Notes under the pieces: generated by a model
Told to the model about the DNA's origin: nothing
Databases searched by the model: none
Seen by the model: only the letters and a program-made list of their open reading frames with translations
Translations under genes and position numbers: made by a program
NCBI RefSeq assembly: GCF_000380245.2
Contig: NZ_HG428741.1
Coordinates: 2,009,949 to 2,033,130 of the forward strand
Direction of reading: 5' to 3'
DNA from: Bacillus massiliigorillae
GTDB taxonomy: Bacteria > Bacillota > Bacilli > Bacillales > DSM-1321
DNA length: 23,182 nt
Part shown: positions 13,221-21,084 of the stretch, piece by piece
Numbering within the stretch: position 1 is the first letter of the stretch
Layout of the letters: each line of letters begins with the position of its first letter

Positions 13221-13949
13221 TCACTTGAATTTTCGTGGAAATTGCTTCACAATGGCATCACTAATTTCGTCAGCCATTTCCAAAGCTTCCGCTTCGATTT
13301 TATTATATAATTCTACACTTGTTTTATAATCCTTTGTAATCATAGCAACAGCTTCTGCTTTTGTTAATGCTAAATGCTCATAGAACATTTTTCTAAATTC
13401 TTCTTTAGGAAAATTAGGATTTATACTGCTTAAAAATTGGACAATATCATCTCCATTGGCGTACCACTTTTTTTCAAGTCTTTCAACTTCTTGTGTATTT
13501 CCTGCAATAGCTACTTTCACAAGATCCGCAGCAATAAGCAAATGCTCCTTTATTAATTCACTATACTTCTTAGCATTTCGTTTTCCGTAAAATGGTCTCA
13601 ATGAATCGCCCATATCTGGAGCGTTTTGTAGTAAACGTGTTAGAACAACATTTACATCTGGCAAATTGAATACTAAGCTCATAATAGCCATTCGTGTCCA
13701 TGCCACGTGTTGCTCCCAAAGAGAGCGCATATCACTTCGTAATTCATATTCACTTTCACTCATACATTTCTCATCACGTAAACCATTTGGAATATTTAAT
13801 ATTTGCCCTATAAATAGCCCTGTTGAATTTATTCTAGGATTTGCTTTAACAATCTCATCCATTGGAATATTAAATCTTTGAGCAATCATGGGAATCGTAT
13901 CCCATGGCTGAATTACATACTGAATTACATCAGAGAATCTACTATGCAA
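13221..13949 (-). CDS. LysM-domain protein with a helical C-terminal domain
   Basis: Residues about 10-57 are one LysM repeat (VIQPWDTIPMIAQRFNIPMDEIVKANPRI, then LFIGQILNIP), which binds peptidoglycan. Residues about 70-240 are all-helical and conserved-looking: SLWEQHVAWTRMAIMSLVFNLPD, FYGKRNAKKYSELIKEHLLIAADL, and EKKWYANGDDIVQFLSS. Bacillus proteins of this build are, from memory, often labelled LysM protein or wrongly acetylglutamate kinase; there is no kinase motif. No signal peptide is visible, which is odd for a LysM protein and may mean a spore-coat or non-classical location. I prefer the TTG at 13949, six bases after GAGGTG, over a GTG at 13958 that lies inside that site. It is followed by a strong terminator and is monocistronic. 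Confidence 0.8.
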   Translation of the reverse strand: MHSRFSDVIQYVIQPWDTIPMIAQRFNIPMDEIVKANPRINSTGLFIGQILNIPNGLRDEKCMSESEYELRSDMRSLWEQHVAWTRMAIMSLVFNLPDVNVVLTRLLQNAPDMGDSLRPFYGKRNAKKYSELIKEHLLIAADLVKVAIAGNTQEVERLEKKWYANGDDIVQFLSSINPNFPKEEFRKMFYEHLALTKAEAVAMITKDYKTSVELYNKIEAEALEMADEISDAIVKQFPRKFK

Positions 13950-14280
13950 ATCATTCACCTCATAATTTCAAAATTGACGGATGCTTTACTATATTCTTTT
14001 TTTCTTATTAGGTGAATGTATCAGAATCTAACAGCTTAATTCACATTCAAACTTGTCAATCACATAAATATTTTAACTGTTTGGATTTTAAAAATACTAT
14101 TGAAAATTTGGAACATAGTTTGTTTGGAATTCAGATTCATATAATCTTTTCATTGATAATTATGCAATTTTATAACATACACTTGCTACGGCTGAACTAA
14201 TCGTTGAAAAACTTGGCTTTTTCCATAAATCAAAAGGTTATTCAAAAATTGTATGTTCGAATTCGATATAAGACTTAAGT
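13950..14280. other. Intergenic, no gene supported
   Basis: AT-rich DNA between the LysM gene and the terminator of the kinase remnant. A 62-codon plus-strand frame at 14012-14200 has no credible ribosome site or family resemblance. I see no clear promoter or RNA structure. Confidence 0.4.
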
Positions 14281-14324
14281 AAAAAAGCTGTCCTAAAAGT
14301 GCTTTCAATCACCTTTAGGACAGC
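14281..14324 (-). terminator. Terminator of the kinase-remnant gene
   Basis: GCTGTCCTAAAAGTG (14287-14301) pairs with CACCTTTAGGACAGC (14310-14324) with one mismatch, followed on the minus strand by TTTTTT (14286-14281). It begins just after the stop of the P-loop kinase remnant and remains intact although the gene's 5' end is lost. Confidence 0.9.
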
Positions 14325-14331
14325 CCAAGCC

Positions 14332-14751
14332 TTAGCCATTTAACCAGTTAATTAAATTATTCACTTTAAGATCATAAAATATAGGTAAACAATCACTATT
14401 GTCAAAAGTATATTCCTTATATAAATCCCAATCCCACGCTATTTTCACTTCAGATATAATTTTAATATATTCATCCCAATTATTCAGCTTCCAAGTGTCT
14501 CTAAGTTCATTTCTACTTATTAGTCTGGACAACATCGTTGGCTTGTCAACATGTACACTTATCACTTTCAATTGCACATGCTGCTGCATAATTTTTGCCA
14601 TCATGCCAACATGAAGCCAACTGGCATTTTCTAGTTCATCTGTGAAAGGAGCTGTAAGAACTATGTCATTACCTAACTCAACATTCTCTAATACCACTTG
14701 GAGAAGTGTATTATATTCAACCGGCCGAACTTTCTCAAAATAAAATGCTTC
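14332..14751 (-). pseudogene. 5'-truncated P-loop nucleotide kinase (AAA_33-like) remnant
   Basis: The reading frame runs from a stop at 14752-14754 to the TAG-type end at 14332 and has no ATG with a ribosome site; the first GTG is at 14697. The frame upstream of that GTG still reads as protein (EAFYFEKVRPVEYNTLLQVV), which joins smoothly to LGNDIVLTAPF. VILDAPF-like strands after the P-loop region, then LKVISVHVDKPTMLSRLISRN (the base-binding and lid area), are typical of small AAA_33 kinases of about 180-190 residues. The Walker A segment that should lie about 50 residues earlier is absent, and the flippase gene starts there. I read this as a decayed gene that kept its terminator. A shortened functional protein cannot be excluded. 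Confidence 0.7.
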
Positions 14752-14830
14752 CTAAACAATTAACGAGCAATTTTATGGATATTTATGTTAATATGACATT
14801 AAAATAGTGATTTATAAATGGAGAAAAGCT

Positions 14831-16414
14831 ATGGCAAATAAATTATTAAAAGGGACAATGTTACTCTCTGCCGCTTCATTATTATCAAAAATATTAGGTT
14901 TTATTTATATCATTCCCTTTACTAACTTAGTAGGAACATCTGGATACGCATTATATAAATATGCATATGGGCCCTATACAATCATGATTAGCCTTTCCAC
15001 AATGGGTATACCATTAGCCATTTCTAAGATGGTTTCTAAGTATAATCAGTTGGGGAAGGAAGATATTGTACAGAAAATTTTCAAATACGGTATCATAGCA
15101 ATGATATTCTCTGGATTTGCTGCTTTTGTTATTCTTTATAATTTATCTCCTACCCTTGCAAGAATGGTTGTAGATCAACATAGTGATGGCAACTCAATAG
15201 AAAGTGTTACATATGTTATTAGAATGGTAAGCTTTGCTTTACTTCTCATCCCACCAATGAGCTTTCTAAGAGGTTTTTTTCAAGGATTTCAGACAATGGG
15301 ACCATCAGCTGTTAGTACATTCATTGAGCAATTAACTAGAGTTTTCTTTATTTTAATCGGCGTATTTATTGCGATAAAAGTCTTTCATTCATCAATCACA
15401 AAAGCTGTTGGTATTGGTACATTTGGAGCATTTATCGGTGCTTTATTTAGTATCGGAATTCTTTTATTTGGAATATGGAGAAAGAAGGATTTCTTTTTCA
15501 AATCAATAAATCAAGAACAGGTTTCTAACAAAATATCAATTCAAAGCATTTATAAAGAAATGATTATGTACTCGATTCCTTTTGTAATAATAGGACTAAC
15601 ACTCCCTATTTATCAGAACATTGATACATTTACAATTAATAAAATACTAATGAATATTGGTTATTCTCAAGTTCATGCGGAAACCGTAAATTCGGTTGTT
15701 GGGTTAGCGCAGATTTTAGTATTAATACCTGTATCTATTACAACAGGGCTTAGTGTATCGATTATACCTACTATTACAAAATCATTTATTCAAAAAGATT
15801 TTGTCACTTTAAGGCATCAAATGAATCAATGCTTTTTAATGCTAACTTTGCTCATTTTTCCCGCTTCCTTAGGCATTTTCATTTTAGCTGAACCATTATA
15901 TTTCGTGCTGTTTGGTGAAAGCAACTCTCCCGGCTTAGGTGGTCATTTACTTTCTATTTATGCACCAGCAGCTATATTGATTGCCTTTTATGGGGTTACT
16001 TCTTCCATTTTACAAGCAATTAATCAACATAAAAAATTAATATATGGCTTATTACTTGGTATCCTAATTAAAATAATATTGAACATAGTATTACCTCATT
16101 CCTTACATGAAGAAGGCTTTATTATAGCCACATACTGCGGATACTTTAGTTCATTAGCATTCAATGTTTACTTAATCTACAACAGGATAGGATTTAATTT
16201 CAAGAGTGCTAAATTTAGATTAATAAGCTATCTCCTTTCTACATTTACAATGACATTACTAGTCTTATCAGTTGAAAAAGTAATGAATGATCATGTGAAT
16301 GCATACGTAATCATTCTTATTTGCTCCTTATTAGGAATTATTATTTATGTATTTTCTATCTTCGGGCTCAATTATTTTAGATTAAAACGATATCTGAATA
16401 ATATGGATTATTAA
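14831..16414 (+). CDS. MurJ/YtgP-family lipid flippase (MOP superfamily)
   Basis: A 527-residue membrane protein with about 14 hydrophobic segments, from LLKGTMLLSAASLLSKILGFIYIIPF to the C-terminal LICSLLGIIIYVFSIFGL. It resembles B. subtilis YtgP (MurJ): ANKLLKGT start, KYAYGPYT, STMGIPLAISKMVSKYN, YVIRMVSFALL, SFLRGFFQGFQTMGPSAVS and a closely matching length. Family members flip lipid-linked sugars such as lipid II across the membrane. B. subtilis has several paralogues, including SpoVB, so this may not be the main MurJ. The ATG at 14831 is chosen for GGAG seven bases upstream; a GTG at 14807 would add eight residues without a ribosome site. It is monocistronic with its own terminator. 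Confidence 0.9.
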   Translation: MANKLLKGTMLLSAASLLSKILGFIYIIPFTNLVGTSGYALYKYAYGPYTIMISLSTMGIPLAISKMVSKYNQLGKEDIVQKIFKYGIIAMIFSGFAAFVILYNLSPTLARMVVDQHSDGNSIESVTYVIRMVSFALLLIPPMSFLRGFFQGFQTMGPSAVSTFIEQLTRVFFILIGVFIAIKVFHSSITKAVGIGTFGAFIGALFSIGILLFGIWRKKDFFFKSINQEQVSNKISIQSIYKEMIMYSIPFVIIGLTLPIYQNIDTFTINKILMNIGYSQVHAETVNSVVGLAQILVLIPVSITTGLSVSIIPTITKSFIQKDFVTLRHQMNQCFLMLTLLIFPASLGIFILAEPLYFVLFGESNSPGLGGHLLSIYAPAAILIAFYGVTSSILQAINQHKKLIYGLLLGILIKIILNIVLPHSLHEEGFIIATYCGYFSSLAFNVYLIYNRIGFNFKSAKFRLISYLLSTFTMTLLVLSVEKVMNDHVNAYVIILICSLLGIIIYVFSIFGLNYFRLKRYLNNMDY

Positions 16415-16430
16415 TACTACTTATAACTCA

Positions 16431-16476
16431 AAAAACAACTATTCCATTCATTGTAGAAGGAATAGTTGTTTTTTTA
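16431..16476. terminator. Bidirectional terminator between convergent genes
   Basis: AAAAACAACTATTCC (16431-16445) pairs perfectly with GGAATAGTTGTTTTT (16459-16473), with A and T runs on both flanks. It ends both the rightward flippase transcript and the leftward ABC transcript. Confidence 0.93.
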
Positions 16477-16479
16477 ATC

Positions 16480-18087
16480 CTACTTCCAAACAAAATAATT
16501 AAGTACTACTAAAATAATGATATAACCAACCAAAATATAAATTCCTAGAAGTTGAATAACAAAGTGAACAAGCGCCAGTCCTCCTAGTATAAACATGGCA
16601 GTAAACATTTTCACTGTATCAGCTTTTGCATTTTCAAAAGCTAAAGAAAATGGTAAAGCCTTTACGAGAATTTTAGCCGAAAACATCGTAAACAAAGCAA
16701 TGCTCAAAATCACAACGATTAAATCTATAAGAATATTCATTCCAAACAAGTAAACAAAGCAGATGCTTTGTATTATAAACAATGGTAATAAATAACGAAC
16801 TAAAGCCGCTTTTAAAACTCCTTTATTTACACAATTCGCATCCTTGATTGGAACACTTCGATATATCCATGCTGCCTTATACTTCTCAGAAAACTGAAGT
16901 ATATAGACTAGATTTGGAATCATTAACCCACAAAAATATATAAAGTAAAAGGTTCCAGGAGAGATATTTTGCAATCCATCTGAACTAATGCTATTAAAAA
17001 TAAAAATGAACGGGAAAATAATCGATAATCCCAATGCAGGAAATACTTTTAATTTAAATTCCCTTTCGCTTTTCATTAGTTCATTAGCAAAGTGAAAAAA
17101 TATTCTTTCTTCTCTCTCTCTACATAGCAAACGCGACCATATCTTCATAAGCCTATTATGTGATATTTTATTTTGGGTACTAACTTGCGATAGTTTTAAT
17201 AAATTTCGCTCAAACATCGGCATTAGCTTAATATATAGTAAAATTGCTACTAAAGGTATAATCACACCTAATATACAAAATGAAACGAGATCAGGGGTCA
17301 CTTCACCCTTTAACACTATTTCAAAAGGTGCTGCATACCATACTGGAATCATGAAATAATGCCACCAACTTGGCTCGAAAACGATTTCAAAATTCACAAT
17401 ATTAAATACCCTACCAACTAATTGATAGCCAACAGCAAGCCCAATAGATAAAAGAATTTGTACATAATTAATAATGCTTTTAAGCTTTTCGCCATCGAAA
17501 AAACGCAAAATAACTAAATATAATAGTGCAGTTAAAACTATTACTAATAAATTTATTAATAGCAAGTCGATTAACATAATGATGAAAAAGACGAAACCGT
17601 GTTTTATCAGCCCTGCTATTAAGCCGGGTCCCCCAACACTCATTGTAAGATAAAACATATAAATTGAAATATGTATAACTTTTGCAAATCCTAATGTTCG
17701 CTCGTTAATCGGCTTTGAGAGAATAATATTCTTATCCTTTGTATCTAATAAAACAGTTGAAAAATCAGAAATCAAGGATGTCATCACGATAAACATTAAT
17801 ATGCCAAAAAAGATGGTCATTTGATATAAAAAATTTGCTTCAATAAAAATGAAGACAGTCAGAAAAAGACCAAATAATATATAAATCCATAGTGAACGAA
17901 TAAACTGATTTTTATCTGTATCATTACCATCTTTCTTCCTATAGTCACTTATCGCAAGAGGTACCCGTCTAGCATCCATTATTAGCTTCATTTGTAAAAT
18001 CAATCGAAGTGCATCATAATTCACTTCGAATCTCTCAAGCAATGAACGAAAACGGTCAAGAAACTTTAATACTTTAAATTCCTTCAT
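16480..18087 (-). CDS. ABC exporter permease, 535 residues
   Basis: A large membrane protein with about 12 hydrophobic segments in two groups (about residues 60-310 and 360-535), separated by a charged stretch near MKSEREFKLKVFPALG. It is the membrane half of the ABC pair with the overlapping ATPase gene and resembles EcsB-like or ABC-2-type permeases of Bacillales, without a sharp family motif I can name. The ATG at 18087 is preferred: GGGTGA lies upstream and the start overlaps the ATPase stop by 14 bases. A TTG at 18117 would add ten residues. The substrate is unknown. Confidence 0.83.
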   Translation of the reverse strand: MKEFKVLKFLDRFRSLLERFEVNYDALRLILQMKLIMDARRVPLAISDYRKKDGNDTDKNQFIRSLWIYILFGLFLTVFIFIEANFLYQMTIFFGILMFIVMTSLISDFSTVLLDTKDKNIILSKPINERTLGFAKVIHISIYMFYLTMSVGGPGLIAGLIKHGFVFFIIMLIDLLLINLLVIVLTALLYLVILRFFDGEKLKSIINYVQILLSIGLAVGYQLVGRVFNIVNFEIVFEPSWWHYFMIPVWYAAPFEIVLKGEVTPDLVSFCILGVIIPLVAILLYIKLMPMFERNLLKLSQVSTQNKISHNRLMKIWSRLLCREREERIFFHFANELMKSEREFKLKVFPALGLSIIFPFIFIFNSISSDGLQNISPGTFYFIYFCGLMIPNLVYILQFSEKYKAAWIYRSVPIKDANCVNKGVLKAALVRYLLPLFIIQSICFVYLFGMNILIDLIVVILSIALFTMFSAKILVKALPFSLAFENAKADTVKMFTAMFILGGLALVHFVIQLLGIYILVGYIIILVVLNYFVWK

Positions 18088-18892
18088 AACCGTCACCCGC
18101 TTGTACAATAGAAACAAACTTTTCAGCTAAACTTTGATGCTCGCTAAAACCGGTGAGTTGATTAAAAATTTCCTCTAGTGTACCATTGCTACTCTTCGTT
18201 TTCAGCTCTTCAAAACTGCCATCCGCAACAATTTCTCCATTATTCAACAGTAGAATTCGGCTACTTATTTTCTCTACCACTTCCATAATATGCGATGAAT
18301 AAAAAATCGTTTTCCCCTCTGATGCTAATTTAGCTAGAATCTCTTTGACGACAATAACACTATTAGCATCTAAGCCGCTTAAAGGCTCATCAAGAAATAA
18401 AATATCGGGATTATGTAATAAACTAGCAATTATCATTACTTTTTGCTTCATGCCTTTTGAATAAGAAGCTATCTTTGCACCGTAGACAGATTCAATATTA
18501 AAAATGGACATTAATTGTATTGCTTTTCGATCAATGACTTCTTCTGTTAAGCCATACAACTGTCCAATGAACAAAAGATACTCTCTTGCCGTCAAACTAT
18601 CATATAATTCCGCAATTTCAGGAACATATCCAATATGTTTCTTGTACTCTATGCCACTATCACGAATATCCTGACCAAATATTAGCACCTGTCCTTCGTA
18701 TTGATCAATTAAACCAAGCATAATTTTCACGGTAGTACTCTTACCTGAACCATTCGGACCAATATAACCAATTATTTGTCCTGGATATACGTTGATATTG
18801 ACACCTTTTAAGACTTGATTGTTTAAGAAACTTTTTCGTAAGTCGGTAATTTGAATAATAGGTTCTTTATTCCCTTCCACTCTATCCACCAC
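18074..18892 (-). CDS. ABC transporter ATP-binding protein
   Basis: A 272-residue ATPase subunit with Walker A GPNGSGKST (45-53), signature YSKGMKQK (144-151), Walker B ILFLDEP (164-170), D-loop SGLD and switch His201 (FYSSHIMEV). The Q-loop position reads YVPE (Glu92) rather than Gln, as I recall for EcsA-like ATPases. It powers the permease encoded by the overlapping downstream gene. The start is uncertain: GTG codons at 18892, 18889 and 18877 are all possible; the region AGGAAAGTGGTGGATAGAGTG gives no clear winner. It begins 44 bases after the ferrochelatase-like gene with no terminator between, so the Fur-controlled promoter may also drive it. Confidence 0.92.
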   Translation of the reverse strand: MVDRVEGNKEPIIQITDLRKSFLNNQVLKGVNINVYPGQIIGYIGPNGSGKSTTVKIMLGLIDQYEGQVLIFGQDIRDSGIEYKKHIGYVPEIAELYDSLTAREYLLFIGQLYGLTEEVIDRKAIQLMSIFNIESVYGAKIASYSKGMKQKVMIIASLLHNPDILFLDEPLSGLDANSVIVVKEILAKLASEGKTIFYSSHIMEVVEKISSRILLLNNGEIVADGSFEELKTKSSNGTLEEIFNQLTGFSEHQSLAEKFVSIVQAGDGYEGI

Positions 18893-18936
18893 TTTCCTGA
18901 AAGATTCTTACTAATTATACCAAACTTTCAAGTCTT

Positions 18937-19845
18937 CTATTTATTAATTTGTTGGTTTATAATCGCTGCTAACGCTATCACTATATCATAAGAATCATTA
19001 GGGAATTCTGCACGTGCAAATTCTAAATCTAATTCTTGACATAATTCGTGACATTCTTCACCAATTTCAAAAAATGACTCGATATCAGCAACTAAAGATA
19101 ACAACTCACACGTTACGATACCTTTAACTCCTTCTTTTTGCATTTGACGGATTGCTTCTTTCACGTTTGGGCCTAACCAACCATCTCTATTAGCACCACT
19201 TCTATAAGTTGTTTGCCAATTAGACAAGCCTATTTCATTGGCAATCGCAGTTGCTAATTGTGTAAATTGTGTAACATAAACTTGATTCATTTCTGGATTT
19301 ACAGGTTGGCTATGTACAGTAAATAGCACAGCTGAATCTTGACGAACTGATTCTGATAACCAAGAATAAGCATCTTTCACTCTATTAGCAAGAACAGAAA
19401 CTAAAGCTGGATGTGTATTCCAATTATGAATATGAATTACCTCTATACTTTTGTCTATATTATTTACTAGAGTCTGAACTTGCTCTTGAAATTCTCCTGT
19501 ACCTTTTTTTGAAAAAATAGGCGTTATAGGTAAAGTAACAATTGTTTTCATACCATCCTCTATCATTTGTCCAACGGTTTCATCAATAAAGGGAGCTGTA
19601 TGTTTGTATGCATTATACACTTTAACGTCTTTATGACTTAATTCTAAAACATTCTGTATACCTATCGCTAATCTTGACGTTATTGAACCAAGTGGATCAC
19701 AAGTTCCAAACTTTCGGTATTGTTTCTTAATATTGTCTAACATAGGTGCAGAAGGTGTTTTCCCTTTTAAAATATGTTTAAAATAATCATCTACTTCATC
19801 TATAGATCTTGGTGCACCATGAGCAACTAAAATAATTCCAATCAT
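18937..19845 (-). CDS. Coproporphyrin-type ferrochelatase relative (CpfC/HemH of Firmicutes), iron-regulated
   Basis: A 302-residue protein of the Firmicute ferrochelatase family: MIGIILVAHGAPRSIDEVDDYFKHI start, PLGSITSRLA, YNAYKHTAPFIDETVGQM, TVHSQPVNPE (His178) and CELLSLVADIESFFEIGEEC (Glu256). His178 and Glu256 match the catalytic pair of B. subtilis HemH (His183, Glu264), so chelatase chemistry is possible; iron insertion into coproporphyrin III is the family reaction. Sequence between the motifs looks more divergent than a housekeeping CpfC, and a perfect Fur box covers its promoter, which is unusual for haem synthesis. It may instead handle haem or another tetrapyrrole in iron starvation. 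AAAAGGGG precedes the ATG. Confidence 0.85.
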   Translation of the reverse strand: MIGIILVAHGAPRSIDEVDDYFKHILKGKTPSAPMLDNIKKQYRKFGTCDPLGSITSRLAIGIQNVLELSHKDVKVYNAYKHTAPFIDETVGQMIEDGMKTIVTLPITPIFSKKGTGEFQEQVQTLVNNIDKSIEVIHIHNWNTHPALVSVLANRVKDAYSWLSESVRQDSAVLFTVHSQPVNPEMNQVYVTQFTQLATAIANEIGLSNWQTTYRSGANRDGWLGPNVKEAIRQMQKEGVKGIVTCELLSLVADIESFFEIGEECHELCQELDLEFARAEFPNDSYDIVIALAAIINQQINK

Positions 19846-19882
19846 TTACACACACCCCTTTTCATAATTTTCACACTAATAA

Positions 19883-19911
19883 AATATACTATAAATGATA
19901 ATGATTATCAA
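19883..19911 (-). promoter_or_regulatory. Fur-box promoter of the ferrochelatase-like gene
   Basis: On the minus strand, TTGATA (19911-19906) and TATATT (19888-19883) are 17 bases apart. TGATAATGATTATCA (19896-19910) is a perfect 7-1-7 Fur palindrome lying across the -35 element and spacer. Fur with iron should block transcription, so the gene would be made in iron shortage. Confidence 0.9.
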
Positions 19912-20012
19912 TACTAATTAGAAGAACTCAACAAAAATCTCCAAATTTGACAGGTTTATAAACTGATTAAATTGATATATCATATAATAAAAAATATAAA
20001 GTTCAATCTCAC

Positions 20013-20056
20013 TCCTACTTAATTGCCGCTGTTTATGATTCTATTTTGAAGTAGGA
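20013..20056 (+). other. Leader inverted repeat before a small membrane-protein gene
   Basis: TCCTACTT (20013-20020) pairs with AAGTAGGA (20049-20056), followed by CTTTTGT, 39 bases before the ATG of the 47-residue gene. The long 28-base loop makes it a weak terminator; it could be a leader structure. The rest of the gap 19912-20095 shows no gene. Confidence 0.35.
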
Positions 20057-20095
20057 CTTTTGTACCATTTTGAAAATATATTAAAGGATGATTAT

Positions 20096-20239
20096 ATGGG
20101 TACTGTTGGTTTGTTTTTAATTCTCATCATATTTGCAATCGGATCTGTTTCTAGCTTTTACTACGCTTTTTCTTACGCAACAAAGTCTGTAAATAAAAAT
20201 AAGCAAAATGACACAAAAAAGAATCAATTAAAAAAATAG
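20096..20239 (+). CDS. Small single-pass membrane protein, 47 residues
   Basis: AAAGGATG precedes an ATG opening a 47-codon frame: MGTVGLFLILIIFAIG, a hydrophobic helix to about residue 19, then SSFYYAFSYATKSV and a Lys/Asn-rich tail (KNKQNDTKKNQLKK). This fits a small membrane protein with an internal basic tail by the positive-inside rule. I cannot name a family. The strong start, clean helix and basic tail make a chance frame unlikely. It converges on another small membrane-protein gene on the opposite strand. Confidence 0.65.
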   Translation: MGTVGLFLILIIFAIGSVSSFYYAFSYATKSVNKNKQNDTKKNQLKK

Positions 20240-20254
20240 TCCAAATTGATTCTT
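20219..20254 (-). terminator. Terminator of the leftward small membrane-protein gene
   Basis: AAGAATCAATT (20219-20229) pairs perfectly with AATTGATTCTT (20244-20254); on the minus strand the hairpin is followed by TTTTTTG. It ends a leftward transcript from the 55-residue gene at 20274-20441 and overlaps the 3' end of the convergent 47-residue gene. Confidence 0.75.
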
Positions 20255-20273
20255 CATCACTGAATAAAGATAT

Positions 20274-20441
20274 TTACTCTTTTTTTGTATACTCATTTTT
20301 TCTACTGTTATGTAATTCTATTATTTCCCCATAGTAATGTACCATCATTCCAATTAAAAATATCACACATATAATAATCACGAGACCGATTTTGGTTAAA
20401 TACACACCTTCAATTTTTTCATAGTAACCCCCTCCCTTCAT
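20274..20441 (-). CDS. Small membrane protein with ambiguous start or poly-A frameshift
   Basis: The 55-codon frame from the ATG at 20441 has only a weak ribosome site. Its core is a membrane helix (IGLVIIICVIFLIGMMV) followed by HYYGEIIELHNSRKNEYTKKE. A far better start, GGAGGGGG five bases before an ATG at 20422-20420, is in another frame and stops after eight codons. Just after that ATG is a run of six A; with seven, it would enter the long frame as MKKIEGVYLTKIG. So either the gene is frameshifted here, expressed by slippage, uses the upper ATG, or the read has an error. A terminator follows the stop. Family unknown. Confidence 0.5.
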   Translation of the reverse strand: MKGGGYYEKIEGVYLTKIGLVIIICVIFLIGMMVHYYGEIIELHNSRKNEYTKKE

Positions 20442-20524
20442 TTTATTCCATTATTAAACAAAAAAGATATCATCACTAAAATATTTCCTACTTGGTCTTT
20501 TAGTACGAAGCATCATAAAAGAGT

Positions 20525-20564
20525 AAAAAGGCGTGCCAAAAGTGATAATCATCACTTTTGGCAC
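20525..20564 (-). terminator. Terminator of the lost chemotaxis-receptor gene
   Basis: GTGCCAAAAGTGAT (20533-20546) pairs perfectly with ATCACTTTTGGCAC (20551-20564) around a four-base loop, followed on the minus strand by GCCTTTTTAC. It starts five bases after the stop of the receptor remnant. Confidence 0.9.
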
Positions 20565-20569
20565 AGCCA

Positions 20570-20671
20570 TCATTTTGTTTTGAATGAATCTACAATTAGC
20601 TTTAAATCATCTGCCATATTGCTAAGAAGATTAGCTGAAGATGTAATCTCCTCCATTTTCAAAATCAGCAT
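20570..20671 (-). pseudogene. C-terminal remnant of a methyl-accepting chemotaxis protein
   Basis: The minus strand reads MEEITSSANLLSNMADDL then KLIVDSFKTK and a stop. This is the usual end of a chemotaxis receptor, where a signalling helix runs EEI.(A/T).(S/A)..L..MA..L...V..FK. Only about 33 codons remain; directly upstream lies the terminator of the next gene, so the sensor, HAMP and most of the signalling domain are gone. The intact terminator follows. It is a deletion scar, not a functional gene. Confidence 0.7.
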
Positions 20672-20704
20672 AAAAAAACAGAGCTTTCCGAAACTCGGAA
20701 AGCT
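20672..20704 (-). terminator. Terminator of the YdhR-like gene
   Basis: AGCTTTCCGA (20682-20691) pairs with TCGGAAAGCT (20695-20704) around a three-base loop, followed on the minus strand by a run of seven T (20678-20672). It lies 41 bases after the monooxygenase stop. Confidence 0.93.
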
Positions 20705-20745
20705 ATGTTTTACATATACTATTTTTCATTTATACAATGCATTCA

Positions 20746-21051
20746 TTATCCAACAAATTTTGTTGTTTTAGATAAAGTTTCATTAATTTCAAAAATCTTT
20801 CCACGGATATTTTGAATTCCAAAAGATTCAAGTCGAGCAGTATGTTCTTTTAAATATGCTTTTGCACTTTCTTGATCAGTAAAAAGGTAAATACCCCCAG
20901 CTTCTTTCGTTTCTGCATTTTCAGTCCAAATTTTCCAGATAAGACCTGGCGTTTTTGCTAAATGATCCGCTAGCTCTGCGTATGCTTCACTCATTTCTTG
21001 ACCAAATGGGCCATTAGCTGGAAAATCTATTTGTAATACTATTTGTGACAT
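20746..21051 (-). CDS. YdhR-type putative monooxygenase (dimeric alpha/beta barrel)
   Basis: A 101-residue protein matching the YdhR family: MSQIVLQIDFPANGPFGQEM, LADHLAKTPGLIWKIWTENAETKEAGGIYLFTDQESAKAYLKEHTARLESFGI. It has the beta-alpha-beta halves of the ABM-like ferredoxin fold and forms dimers in known members. The E. coli protein's substrate is not established as far as I know. IsdG and HmoB haem oxygenases share the broad fold; this and the adjacent ferrochelatase gene make a haem-related role worth testing, but I see no specific haem-ligand motif. AGGGGG precedes the ATG. It is divergent from hemH with 134 bases between. Confidence 0.88.
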   Translation of the reverse strand: MSQIVLQIDFPANGPFGQEMSEAYAELADHLAKTPGLIWKIWTENAETKEAGGIYLFTDQESAKAYLKEHTARLESFGIQNIRGKIFEINETLSKTTKFVG

Positions 21052-21084
21052 AAAAAATCCCCCTATTGTTGATGTTATACATTA

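Noticed and set aside
14012..14200. Plus-strand 62-codon frame in the LysM/kinase gap
   Set aside because: AT-rich, no credible Shine-Dalgarno site, no recognisable pattern and no operon partner.
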